A stretch of 9,148 bases of DNA from Halieaceae bacterium. Lineage in GTDB: Bacteria > Pseudomonadota > Gammaproteobacteria > Pseudomonadales > Halieaceae. This document shows, one piece after another, positions 1-6,762 of this stretch (positions are counted from its first letter, which is position 1; the number at the start of each line of letters is the position of its first letter). The position numbers were made by a program, and so were the translations under genes. The notes beneath the pieces were generated by a model. That model saw only the letters and a program-made list of their open reading frames with translations, was not told the origin of the DNA and ran no database searches. Where the stretch lies: positions 5,114-14,261 of the forward strand of contig WTJR01000143.1 of the NCBI GenBank assembly GCA_011524755.1, read 5' to 3'.

Positions 1-251
1 ACTTCGCGAGCCGTCTCATCCGGCGGCTCCATGGGGAAAGGCCCCTCGACTTCCGATGAGAAGAGTGCAGGATTCTGCGAGACAAAATCCAAGGCATCGC
101 GCTTCACTGCGGCCCAGTACGGAACTCCGGTATCGGGATCTTCGTAACGTACAAAGCTACCCTGGGCGCGCGCTTCAGCCAGTGCGGCGTAGGGCATGCC
201 ATCTCGATAGGCGTCGAGATCTAAAGGATGAGTGAATGGGCAGCCTGACAT
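1..251 (-). CDS. Cytochrome P450, N-terminal part (runs off left edge)
   Basis: The minus-strand reading frame starts at an ATG at 251-249, with a good purine-rich ribosome binding site (GGAGAG, about 5 bases upstream), and stays open to the window edge, giving 83 codons. The peptide opens MSGCPFTHPLDLDAY and continues with a segment like YWAAVKRDALDFVSQNPALFSS. That pattern (aromatic-W-A-x-x-K/R, then a helix, then a serine-rich 'FSS' turn) is typical of the N-terminal beta-sheet and B-helix of soluble bacterial P450s. It resembles the steroid and terpenoid hydroxylases around CYP125. There is no signal peptide, so it should be cytoplasmic and use ferredoxin. The heme-binding Cys, the I-helix and the ExxR motif lie outside the window, so the call rests on the N-terminus alone. 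It is on the same strand as the sulfatase upstream of it, 148 bp away, and could share its transcript or have its own promoter. Confidence 0.75.
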   Translation of the reverse strand, partial: MSGCPFTHPLDLDAYRDGMPYAALAEARAQGSFVRYEDPDTGVPYWAAVKRDALDFVSQNPALFSSEVEGPFPMEPPDETARE

Positions 252-270
252 AGCTCTCTCCGTTACGGTT

Positions 271-281
271 CTGTCGGACAG
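271..281. promoter_or_regulatory. Short palindrome upstream of the P450 gene
   Basis: CTGTC-G-GACAG is a perfect 5-bp inverted repeat around one base, centred about 25 bases upstream of the P450 start codon. It is flanked by direct GTTAC repeats (262-266 and 281-285). The position suits an operator for P450 control, but the element is short enough to arise by chance. The rest of the 252-399 gap shows no convincing promoter boxes and no terminator hairpin followed by a T-run. Apart from this palindrome and the repeat at 375-383, I see nothing in it. Confidence 0.25.
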
Positions 282-374
282 TTACAGAGTAATACGTCCG
301 TGCCTGTACTCAGACCTGCAGTGAGCATCGTCCACCCTGAACGCACTAGCGACAGACCGAGGAACCTAATACTC

Positions 375-383
375 GCAACTTCA
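375..383 (-). repeat. Intergenic 9-mer TGAAGTTGC, copy 1
   Basis: On the minus strand this reads TGAAGTTGC, preceded by A to give ATGAAGTTGC. It lies just downstream of the sulfatase stop codon and about 125 bp upstream of the P450 start. The same 9-mer occurs twice on the plus strand ahead of the decarboxylase-like gene, and a one-base-shorter version (ATGAGTTGC) lies ahead of the amidohydrolase gene. I found no copy inside the coding sequences. A regulatory role is a guess. Confidence 0.3.
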
Positions 384-399
384 TGCTCTTAACTTCGGC

Positions 400-2019
400 T
401 CATTGGCGCTTGCACAAGCCACCGCCCGCCCAACGATAAGGCTCACAGTTGTAGATGAGTCGGCCATTTTCCCCGTACTGCCAATCGAGCATGCGAATGG
501 CATTTTCCGGTGGCATACCGCCTGATGGCTCAGCTTGAAGATCGCTGTCTTGCTGGGGGTAATCAGCCCAGTCAACCGGCGCTCGCCAGCCGGGTGGCGG
601 CATCAATTCGGACCGCGTTCCCGCCACAGGATAGAGATTGCGCCAATGACGGATTTCATTCGCCAGGTCGGCCACCACATCCGGATGCGCCTGAGCCAGA
701 TTCTGATACTCGTAAGGGTCCTCGGCGATATTGAACAGGAAGTTAGTGACCTCGACCGACGTAAAGCCTGTTTCGATTCGCTGAACCAGCTTCCATTCGT
801 CATTGAATGCCGTCACGTTGACCGTATTTTTAAAGGGCGACTCCGCAATAAAAAATAGAAGGTCCTCTCGCGGGATGGCTTCAGCTTCGGTTAGCGCGGC
901 CACCATGTTGCGCCCGTCCAGACGGTTATGGGTAGACGGCTCGATCCCAGCGGCGGCAGCGAGTGTGGGTAGGACATCCATCACCGACATGATGGAATCC
1001 ACCCGACTACCCGCGGGGATCTGCTCAGGCCAGCGTACAGTCGCTACAACTCGGATGCCTCCCTCGAAGGTGTCACCCTTACCACCTCGCAACGGCGCAT
1101 TATCCGCACCACCAATGGCATAGACAGCGCCACCGTTATCCGAGAAAAAGAGGACGATGGTGTTGTCAGCGAGTCCCTCGGCATCCAGCGTATCCAGTAC
1201 CTTACCAATGGCTTGGTCCATGCCATCAACTACCGCTGCGTACATGGGGCGAGCGCTATCGCGTCCCGTCATTTTCGCCATAAAGCGCGTGTTGTCGGCC
1301 ATTTTGCTGCGTGACTTGCCGCGCTCATCGGGCATGTCAGCGTACTTCGCCTGCAAGTCTTCTGGCGCGTCGAGTGGCGTGTGTGGCGCAATGAACGGCA
1401 TGTAGATGAAAAAGGGGCGTGTTTTATCTCGCTCCACGATGTAGCGACTAACTTCGTCCGCCAATAAGAAACTTTCATAGCCCTGGTCATCAATCGATAC
1501 GCCATTTCGCTGAAAGTCCTTACCGCCCAGGCTTGCAAAGGGAGGGTAAAAACCCACTTCCGTGTGCAAGTGGCCGTAGAAGTGCTCAAAACCCCGAGCG
1601 TTGGGATGATAAGACTGCTGCGCATGGCCCAGGTGCCATTTACCCACCATCGCTGTCTGATAGCCGGCACCGAGAAACAGCTCCGGTAAGAACGTCTCTT
1701 CCGGGTGAATACCGTTGTTGTGCCAAGGCATGATGGTTGAATAGGCAACCCCCAGCCGAATTGGATCTCGCCCCGTCATAAGGGCCGCACGGGTCGGCGA
1801 GCAGATCGGTGTGGTATAGAAACGATTAAGTTGCGCACCCTCAGCGGCAATCCGATCGAGCGAGGGTGTTTCAATCACTTGATTGCCATGAAAACCCACA
1901 TCGGCCCAACCAAGATCATCTGCCACCATGACTATGATGTTTGGCTTGCCGCTCGCGATCACAGATGCCGAAATCAGCATCATGATGGCGCTGAAGAAAA
2001 AGGCCCCTATTCGGACCAT
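400..2019 (-). CDS. Exported type I sulfatase (arylsulfatase family, formylglycine-dependent)
   Basis: This 539-residue protein would hydrolyse a sulfate ester in the periplasm. Residues 1-23 form a signal peptide (MVRIGAFFFSAIMML..., ending ASVIASG). The mature protein opens KPNIIVMVADDLGWADVG, with the metal ligands Asp34 and Asp35. The active-site signature C-S-P-T-R at 73-77, followed by AALMTGR, is the Cys-type formylglycine motif, so Cys73 needs conversion by a separate maturase not seen here. Other family landmarks are present: GKWHLGH (Lys127, His129), APHTP (His213), FFSDNGG (Asp294, Asn295) and RGGKGDTFEGG (Lys314). The C-terminal subdomain has the usual 'FNIAEDPYEYQNLA' strand and ends with a Cys pair (525, 536) that could form a disulfide. 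A longer frame runs up to an ATG at 2085, but the chosen ATG at 2019 has a GGAAGG ribosome binding site and places the signal peptide at the N-terminus. Substrate specificity cannot be read from the sequence. Confidence 0.95.
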   Translation of the reverse strand: MVRIGAFFFSAIMMLISASVIASGKPNIIVMVADDLGWADVGFHGNQVIETPSLDRIAAEGAQLNRFYTTPICSPTRAALMTGRDPIRLGVAYSTIMPWHNNGIHPEETFLPELFLGAGYQTAMVGKWHLGHAQQSYHPNARGFEHFYGHLHTEVGFYPPFASLGGKDFQRNGVSIDDQGYESFLLADEVSRYIVERDKTRPFFIYMPFIAPHTPLDAPEDLQAKYADMPDERGKSRSKMADNTRFMAKMTGRDSARPMYAAVVDGMDQAIGKVLDTLDAEGLADNTIVLFFSDNGGAVYAIGGADNAPLRGGKGDTFEGGIRVVATVRWPEQIPAGSRVDSIMSVMDVLPTLAAAAGIEPSTHNRLDGRNMVAALTEAEAIPREDLLFFIAESPFKNTVNVTAFNDEWKLVQRIETGFTSVEVTNFLFNIAEDPYEYQNLAQAHPDVVADLANEIRHWRNLYPVAGTRSELMPPPGWRAPVDWADYPQQDSDLQAEPSGGMPPENAIRMLDWQYGENGRLIYNCEPYRWAGGGLCKRQ

Positions 2020-2099
2020 AACCCACCTTCCTTTTTTATTATCGTGCTGTGGCACACTGCAGCTTACAGAGTATCGCGCAGACAATAAGAGTGAAAACC
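2020..2099. promoter_or_regulatory. 80-bp divergent spacer between the two sulfatase-type genes
   Basis: Transcription of both the type I sulfatase (minus) and the alkylsulfatase-like gene (plus) must start in or very near this short spacer. Head-to-head placement at this distance suggests joint control. The spacer holds the sulfatase ribosome binding site (about 2024-2032, complement) and a weak inverted repeat GTGC-TGTG-GCAC (2044-2055). No convincing plus-strand promoter boxes are visible. Confidence 0.5.
2070..2097 (-). promoter_or_regulatory. Candidate sigma70-type promoter for the sulfatase
   Basis: Read on the minus strand, TTTTCA (2097-2092) and GATACT (2075-2070) are separated by 16 bases. 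Each matches 4 of 6 consensus positions. Transcription would start near 2063, giving a leader of about 45 bases. The match is weak and was found by eye. Confidence 0.25.
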
Positions 2100-3500
2100 A
2101 TGCGGCCGAGAAATCTTGTAATCACTTTGAGTGTAGTTGTCGCCGTGTTGGTGCTGCCCAATCTTGATGCCTTACAGAGCAAAGCTCGCCAGACCATCGC
2201 GAGTGCAGCCGGTAAAGCGGCCGTGACCAATATGTCCGGGGTGGTTTCCGACAACAACGCCCGCGGTCTCGCAGCCGCTGAATTGATTACGCTTCCTATC
2301 GAGGTAGATGAAGTGGCGCCCGGTGTGTTCCGAGCCTCCGGTGTCGGTAACACCTTCGTCATTACCACATCGGAAGGCAACGTCATCTTTGATACCGGAC
2401 TGGTGATTCAAGCCAGCGAGCAAATCCGTCAACTAAAAGCCGTCTTGGGTGATTTTGAACCAGTCAAAATCGTGTTGAGTCACAGTCATGCCGACCATGT
2501 GGGCGGCACGCGGCTTTGGTCGGGAGACAATACCGAGCTCATCGCTCATGAGGAGTTTGAAGAAGAACAGCGGTACCTCACGGAGCTCAATCCCTACCTG
2601 CATCAGCGCAATCGCACACTGTTCCCTTGGATCCCCGAGACGCCACGCACCCTGCCCGGCATGGACTTTCGAGGGTTGATTCCTGATATTCGTGTCGACA
2701 ACGACATCCCCTACACCTTTACCCTGGGTGGTCGTCGTTTCGAGGTCCACGCGACACCCGGTGCCGAGGGTGCAGACAACGTGGTGCTTTGGTTGCCCGA
2801 CGATAAGGTGCTGCTCACTGGCGACTTCTTTGGGCCTCAGTTCCCGCAATTTCCCAATCTCTTCACCATGCGCGGTGAAAAAATGCGAAAACCTGTTGAG
2901 TACATGAATTCGATTGATCACCTACTCAACCTGGAAATCGAGACCTTACTGCCTAGTCACCTTGAACCTGTGCGCGGCGCCGATGACATCAGAGCAGGCA
3001 TGATCAAGATTCGAGAGGCCGTCGATTTCGTCCACTCCGCAACTGTCGCCGGAATGAACGCCGGAAAGTCACTATCCGAGCTGATGGTGGAAATTCGTTT
3101 GCCCGAGCGCCTCTTACTGTCGGAGACCCACGGCAAAGTCAGCTGGGCGGTAAAGTCGATCTGGGAGTACTACGCGACCTGGTTCCACTTTGATCGCACC
3201 AGCGAGCTCTATGCGACGCCACAATCCGCGGTTTTGGGTGATCTCGCCGGGATTATTGATGCGGATGCCGCGCTGTCGCTGGTCCGTGAGAAACTTCAAC
3301 GTAACGAACCTGAACAGGCCCTGCTGCTTCTCGAGCTATTTGAGGGGTTTGATACAGAGCCTGAGCTCATGGCACTTCTCACAGAACTTCGCGTCAAGGT
3401 TTTAAGCCAACTCCGCGAGCGCGCCACAGTCACAGGTAACGATTACGAGCTCTACTGGCTGGATAGCGAACTCGAAAAAGCAGGCAGTGCGTTGCCGTAG
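2100..3500 (+). CDS. Metallo-beta-lactamase-fold alkylsulfatase-like hydrolase, exported or membrane-anchored
   Basis: This 466-residue protein has an N-terminal hydrophobic segment (residues 5-20, LVITLSVVVAVLVLP) after MRPRN, which is a signal peptide or anchor. The metallo-beta-lactamase domain spans about 65-290. It carries the zinc motif LSHSHADHVGG (His128, His130, Asp132, His133), a TPGAEG turn with Glu223, TGDFFG with Asp242, and PSHLEP with His287. The segment TMRGEKMR (256-263) corresponds to the LRGxxxR stretch of SdsA1/Bds1-type alkylsulfatases. From about 330 the ETHGKVSWAVKSIWEYYATW stretch matches the alkylsulfatase dimerisation domain. The C-terminal SCP2-like lipid-binding domain of full-length enzymes (about 650 residues) is missing. 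The likely role is hydrolysis of a primary alkyl or other sulfate ester; another hydrolase activity is possible. The ATG at 2100 is preferred over an in-frame ATG at 2049, because the latter would reach into the promoter region and blur the hydrophobic N-terminus. Confidence 0.85.
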   Translation: MRPRNLVITLSVVVAVLVLPNLDALQSKARQTIASAAGKAAVTNMSGVVSDNNARGLAAAELITLPIEVDEVAPGVFRASGVGNTFVITTSEGNVIFDTGLVIQASEQIRQLKAVLGDFEPVKIVLSHSHADHVGGTRLWSGDNTELIAHEEFEEEQRYLTELNPYLHQRNRTLFPWIPETPRTLPGMDFRGLIPDIRVDNDIPYTFTLGGRRFEVHATPGAEGADNVVLWLPDDKVLLTGDFFGPQFPQFPNLFTMRGEKMRKPVEYMNSIDHLLNLEIETLLPSHLEPVRGADDIRAGMIKIREAVDFVHSATVAGMNAGKSLSELMVEIRLPERLLLSETHGKVSWAVKSIWEYYATWFHFDRTSELYATPQSAVLGDLAGIIDADAALSLVREKLQRNEPEQALLLLELFEGFDTEPELMALLTELRVKVLSQLRERATVTGNDYELYWLDSELEKAGSALP

Positions 3501-3547
3501 TCTTTGATAGGACGCGCATGTGGACTAGGACAAGGCCTATTCATGAG

Positions 3548-3576
3548 TTGCTCTCACCCATCCCGTCCCCTATGTT
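3548..3576 (+). promoter_or_regulatory. Candidate promoter of the six-gene run
   Basis: TTGCTC (3548-3553) and TATGTT (3571-3576) are separated by 17 bases in the 117-bp gap after the alkylsulfatase-like gene. They match 3 of 6 and 4 of 6 of the sigma70 consensus. Transcription would begin around 3583, just before the palindrome at 3592-3603, so a bound repressor could block it. No terminator for the upstream gene is evident in the gap; the only hairpin (TAGG/CCTA, 3526-3539) is too weak. Confidence 0.25.
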
Positions 3577-3591
3577 GATCGTAATAACGAA

Positions 3592-3603
3592 AACAGATCT
3601 GTT
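3592..3603. promoter_or_regulatory. Perfect 12-bp palindrome, probable operator
   Basis: AACAGATCTGTT is its own reverse complement over all 12 bases. It ends six bases before the GAGGA ribosome binding site of the amidohydrolase gene, the first gene of the six-gene run. Size, symmetry and location fit a binding site for a dimeric regulator such as a TetR-family repressor. No regulator gene is present in the window to pair with it. The spacing differs from the KstR steroid operator (AAC and GTT are six bases apart here, two in KstR). Confidence 0.45.
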
Positions 3604-3617
3604 CAGATGAGGATGTT

Positions 3618-4835
3618 ATGACTGACCGTTTAACCGTTGTTTCTACCGACTGTCACGCTGGTTTGCCCATTGCGCAGTACAAGCCTTACGTCGATAGCAA
3701 ATACCACGACTTCATCGACATGGCGGTGGATATCCAAATCGAGATGATGGACAAGGCCGAGCAGCAGTTCCTCATCAAAGAAATCAACGACGAGTGGCGT
3801 GCGCCCATCCAGCAGGAGTTGACCGGCGCTTGGGATTACAAAGAGCGTCACAAGATGCTGGCGAAGGATGGTATTGCGGCAGAAATTATTTTCCCCGATG
3901 GCATCACCGAACAGAACACACCCCCCTTCGGTGCAGGTTTGGGACTGTCGCCTAAAGACGCGGTACCTGAACTCCAGTGGGCAGGCGCGATGGCACACAA
4001 CCGTTGGTTGTCAGAGCTGGTTGCCAACGATCCGAAGCGCCACTTTGGTGTCGCATCGATTCCGCTCTTATTTGACGTCGACCAAGCCGTGGAAGCCGTT
4101 CGTTGGTGCGCGGAAAATGGCCTCAAAGGCGTCATGCTACCCACCATGTGGGGCGAGCACGCGGCCTACCACGACGTGAAATACGATCCGTTCTGGGAAG
4201 CCTGTCAGGACCTAGGCATCGTCATTCATTTCCACTCGGGACCGGCGCCCCATAGCGAATACTTTGGCGCTGCTTTCCCCAATGAAGATCGAAGTGATGA
4301 GCTACCCGGAGCCATGGGCGCTTACGTGTCCGAAGTTATGTTCTGGCTCTATCGACCGCTCACCTTCATGTTGTGGGGCGGCGTATTCGAGCGCTTCCCA
4401 CGCCTCAAAGCGATGGTTGTCGAGGGTGGCACCATGTTCATGGTCCCTTCATGGCTGATGCTGCTTGATCACAACTACACCGATGTTCAATTCTCGGCCA
4501 AGCTTGGCGACTTCCGCTCGCACCTCTCGATGGCGCCGAGTGAGTACTTCGCTCGAAACTGCGGCATTGGTGCCTCGTGCGTACCTCGACGCGACCTCGA
4601 TATGAAGGATCAGATCGGTCTCAAGCAAATCATGTGGGGTAGTGACTTCCCGCATCCTGAAGGCACATGGCCAAACACGGCTCAGTACTACGTCGACACC
4701 TTCAAAGGCTTTGACGCTGACGCGGGTCGTCAGATTCTGGGCGAAAACGCGATTCAGTTTTATGGACTGGATGGCGATTATTTAAATAGTTTGGCCGCTG
4801 ACATCGGTCCGTCTACGAGTATATTTAACGGCTGA
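3618..4835 (+). CDS. Amidohydrolase-2 family metal-dependent hydrolase or decarboxylase
   Basis: This 405-residue cytoplasmic protein has no signal peptide. It belongs to the TIM-barrel Amidohydro_2 family, which includes ACMSD, gamma-resorcylate decarboxylase and related C-C bond enzymes. Landmarks in order: STDCHAG at 9-15 (Asp11 and His13 as first metal ligands), KGVMLPTMWG at 170-179, VIHFHSG at 202-208 (His204, His206), VVEGG at 267-271, and MWGSDFPHPEGTWPNT at 339-354 with the catalytic or metal Asp343. The acid-x-His start, in place of His-x-His, fits the decarboxylase-type metal site. The C-terminal 'GRQILGENAIQFYGL' is the usual family ending. The ATG at 3618 has a GAGGA ribosome binding site four bases upstream. 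It is the first gene of the plus-strand run; 45 bp separate it from the Rieske gene. The reaction is not predictable beyond hydrolysis, hydration or decarboxylation of an acidic intermediate. Confidence 0.88.
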   Translation: MTDRLTVVSTDCHAGLPIAQYKPYVDSKYHDFIDMAVDIQIEMMDKAEQQFLIKEINDEWRAPIQQELTGAWDYKERHKMLAKDGIAAEIIFPDGITEQNTPPFGAGLGLSPKDAVPELQWAGAMAHNRWLSELVANDPKRHFGVASIPLLFDVDQAVEAVRWCAENGLKGVMLPTMWGEHAAYHDVKYDPFWEACQDLGIVIHFHSGPAPHSEYFGAAFPNEDRSDELPGAMGAYVSEVMFWLYRPLTFMLWGGVFERFPRLKAMVVEGGTMFMVPSWLMLLDHNYTDVQFSAKLGDFRSHLSMAPSEYFARNCGIGASCVPRRDLDMKDQIGLKQIMWGSDFPHPEGTWPNTAQYYVDTFKGFDADAGRQILGENAIQFYGLDGDYLNSLAADIGPSTSIFNG

Positions 4836-4865
4836 GAACGGCAAGACAGACCAAAAAGAATAAGC

Positions 4866-4872
4866 AAGGAGA
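4866..4872 (+). promoter_or_regulatory. Strong ribosome binding site for the Rieske oxygenase
   Basis: AAGGAGA sits eight bases before the ATG at 4881. It is close to the ideal Shine-Dalgarno sequence and the best one in the plus-strand run, so it fixes the start codon. Confidence 0.7.
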
Positions 4873-4880
4873 CTGCACTC

Positions 4881-5846
4881 ATGGAACTCATCGCTGTCTG
4901 CGATTCAAAAACAAACACAGCACCTGACTTCCCGATTGGGTGGTGGTCGGTTGCCAGAAGCCACGAACTCAAGCCCGGCGACGTTAAGGCGGTTAGTGCG
5001 CTCGATCGTGAGTTAGTGGTTTACCGAACAGAGTCGGGCGAAGCACGGGTTCACGATGCCTTCTGCCCCCACCTAGGTGCGCACCTGGGTGTCAACGGAA
5101 AGGTCGTAGGCGAGTCCATTCAGTGCCCGTTTCACGGCTGGCAGTTTGGCGGTGATGGCAAGTGCAACCACATTCCCTACTGCGACACCATTCCAACGCG
5201 CGCCAAGGTTCAGAACTGGCCGACCAGCGAAGTAAATGGTGAGATCTACATGTGGTTCCACCCGACAGGCGCAGAGCCCGATAGAGAAGTCCCTGTTATC
5301 GAGCAAATCGGCGATGAAAACTGGACTGAACCTCGCCAGGTTGAGTTCAATATTCCGGTCCACATTCAGGATATTGCCGAGAACTCCTGCGATCCCGAGC
5401 ACTTCCAGTACGTTCACAAACAGAATCAGACGCCACCGTCCTCGGTAGAGGTTGAAGACGATGGCGCCGTGCACCTTCGCTCGGAAATTGAAGCGCAAGG
5501 CATGAAGGGCGGCCTGCACGCGACCATGTTCCAGCCGGGGCTTGCGCGCGTCGTCACAAGTTACGGACCGGGTGCTGAAATGCTGGTCTATAACTCAGCA
5601 CAGCCCATATCACGGAACGAAACCCTGCTTCGCTGGACGCTGATTGTTCGTAATGAAATTGCCGAGTTTGTCGGCGATCAGGTCATGGACGGGATTATTG
5701 AGGGACTGTCGGACGACTACCCTATTTGGGAGAACAAGGTTCACCGCAGACAGCCTATTTTCTGTAAGGGCGACGAAACATTGGTGTTATTCCGAAAGTG
5801 GGTGCGCCAGTTCTACCTACCTGACAGTCCGCGAGGTCAACAATGA
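4881..5846 (+). CDS. Rieske non-heme iron oxygenase, KshA/DAF-36-like terminal component
   Basis: This 321-residue oxygenase would hydroxylate or desaturate a hydrophobic substrate using O2 and electrons from a separate reductase. The Rieske [2Fe-2S] domain occupies about 15-125, with CPHLGAHLG (Cys62, His64) and CPFHGW (Cys82, His85). The mononuclear iron site follows in IAENSCDPEHFQYVH, giving Asp171 as the electron-bridging acid and His174/His179 as ligands. The third ligand is probably an Asp in the 265-280 region. The ending (DDYPIWENKVHRRQP..., then FRKWVRQFY) matches the group containing 3-ketosteroid 9-alpha-hydroxylase KshA and the cholesterol 7-desaturases, rather than the alpha/beta aromatic dioxygenases. 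It is somewhat shorter than KshA (about 380 residues). Its stop overlaps the SDR start (ATGA), implying coupled translation. No reductase or ferredoxin gene is present in the window. Confidence 0.93.
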   Translation: MELIAVCDSKTNTAPDFPIGWWSVARSHELKPGDVKAVSALDRELVVYRTESGEARVHDAFCPHLGAHLGVNGKVVGESIQCPFHGWQFGGDGKCNHIPYCDTIPTRAKVQNWPTSEVNGEIYMWFHPTGAEPDREVPVIEQIGDENWTEPRQVEFNIPVHIQDIAENSCDPEHFQYVHKQNQTPPSSVEVEDDGAVHLRSEIEAQGMKGGLHATMFQPGLARVVTSYGPGAEMLVYNSAQPISRNETLLRWTLIVRNEIAEFVGDQVMDGIIEGLSDDYPIWENKVHRRQPIFCKGDETLVLFRKWVRQFYLPDSPRGQQ

Positions 5847-6724
5847 GCGATTACTACCAGGGTAAGACAGCGGTCATCACGGGTGGTGCCAGTGGCGTCG
5901 GTCGCTCTATCGCCTTTGGGCTCGGACGGGCAGGCGCCAATGTGGTCATTGGTGATGTTGATGCGAGCGCAATGGAAGCGATTGCTGCCGATCTTTCAGC
6001 GGAGAATATCCCGCATCGGGTTGAGCGCTGCGATGTGACGTCGACTGACAGTTTGCAAGGTCTGCTTGATGCCTCACTCGAGACGTTCTCGCAGGTTGAT
6101 TTGGTGTTTGCAAATGCCGGTATCGGTGCAGGCGAAGCGGGTCCGATTTGGGGCTTCTCGGAGAAAGATTGGCAGTGGTGTTTTAACGTCAACCTGTGGG
6201 GTGCCGTCAACAGCATCAACGTGTTCATGCCCTACCTCATTACCCGTACCGATCGAACACATATGATCATTACAGGCTCAGGGAATGGTGCTTACACGGT
6301 ACTGCCGGATGTACCTATCTACACCGCAACCAAGGCCGCCGTGCACACCATTACCGAAAACCTGCACTACCAGGTTCAAATGGGTGGTCTGCCGGTCGTG
6401 GTCAGCGCACTCTTCCCCGGCCCACATGTGGTCGAGACGGGCCTCTTCAATTCAGGCCGGGTCCGACCCGCTGAATTCGATAAAGGTGTGACCGGCAATG
6501 AAACCGGCATCAACTCTGTCGAGGACATGAAGCGCATGGCCGAAGAGTACGGCTTTGATCTCAAGACCACGCATCCTGACGAGGTCGCCGAAATGGCGCT
6601 CGCGGGCATACCCGACGGCAACTTTTGGTTACTGGCTCACACCGATGAGAGTAAAGCCAAGGTGCAGCGCCGGGCAGAGATGATTATTAATAAAACAACG
6701 CCGGTTCCCGAATCGGTGGGTTAA
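5843..6724 (+). CDS. Short-chain dehydrogenase/reductase (SDR)
   Basis: This 293-residue classical SDR would interconvert an alcohol and a ketone. The Rossmann motif TGGASGVG is at 13-20, an acidic Asp38 at the end of the second strand favours NAD(H) over NADP(H), and CDVTS (Asp64) binds adenine. NAG is at 91-93, and the catalytic triad is Ser146 (ITGSGNG), Tyr160 and Lys164 (YTATK). A C-terminal extension of about 40 residues beyond the 250-residue core includes the DMKRMAEEYGFD helix. The start ATG overlaps the Rieske stop by four bases, so the two proteins are probably made together. The simplest role is oxidation of the hydroxyl produced by the oxygenase, or of an alcohol freed by desulfation. 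An 86-bp gap follows before the next gene. Confidence 0.93.
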   Translation: MSDYYQGKTAVITGGASGVGRSIAFGLGRAGANVVIGDVDASAMEAIAADLSAENIPHRVERCDVTSTDSLQGLLDASLETFSQVDLVFANAGIGAGEAGPIWGFSEKDWQWCFNVNLWGAVNSINVFMPYLITRTDRTHMIITGSGNGAYTVLPDVPIYTATKAAVHTITENLHYQVQMGGLPVVVSALFPGPHVVETGLFNSGRVRPAEFDKGVTGNETGINSVEDMKRMAEEYGFDLKTTHPDEVAEMALAGIPDGNFWLLAHTDESKAKVQRRAEMIINKTTPVPESVG

Positions 6725-6738
6725 CAGCACTTTAAATC

Positions 6739-6762
6739 GCGAGGCCTTCTGAAGTTGCTCGC
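6739..6762. repeat. Nested inverted repeat in the SDR-to-decarboxylase gap
   Basis: GCGAG (6739-6743) pairs with CTCGC (6758-6762) around a 14-base loop. The loop itself holds the 9-bp odd palindrome CTTC-T-GAAG (6746-6754). No T-run follows, so it is not a good intrinsic terminator; an operator or RNA-processing element is possible. The palindrome runs into the first TGAAGTTGC copy. Confidence 0.3.

Noticed and set aside
1269..1748. 159-residue open frame on the minus strand inside the sulfatase gene
   Set aside because: It is an out-of-frame shadow of the sulfatase, rich in Arg, Ser and Trp with no family resemblance.
2020..2085. Longer sulfatase start (ATG at 2085 on the minus strand), adding 22 residues
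   Set aside because: It would bury the signal peptide inside the protein, and the ATG at 2019 has a clear GGAAGG ribosome binding site. The longer frames of both divergent genes would also overlap each other.
2049..2099. Longer start for the alkylsulfatase-like gene (ATG at 2049, or GTG at 2091)
   Set aside because: The added residues are not hydrophobic signal sequence and would overlap the likely sulfatase promoter; the ATG at 2100 places MRPRN directly before the hydrophobic segment.
2433..2921. 162-residue open frame antisense to the alkylsulfatase-like gene
   Set aside because: It lies wholly within a well-supported gene on the other strand, shows no recognisable domain and has no ribosome binding site; it is a shadow frame.
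3526..3539. TAGG/CCTA hairpin after the alkylsulfatase-like gene as a terminator
   Set aside because: The stem is only four base pairs and no T-run follows.
3592..3603. Palindrome as a KstR/KstR2 steroid-regulon operator
   Set aside because: AAC and GTT are six bases apart rather than two, and the KstR2 AAG/CTT core is absent, so assignment to those regulators is not supported.
6739..6762. Intrinsic terminator after the SDR gene
   Set aside because: The stem is five base pairs with a 14-base loop, and the downstream bases are A/G-rich rather than a T-run, so the ADC-like gene is not clearly separated from the upstream genes.
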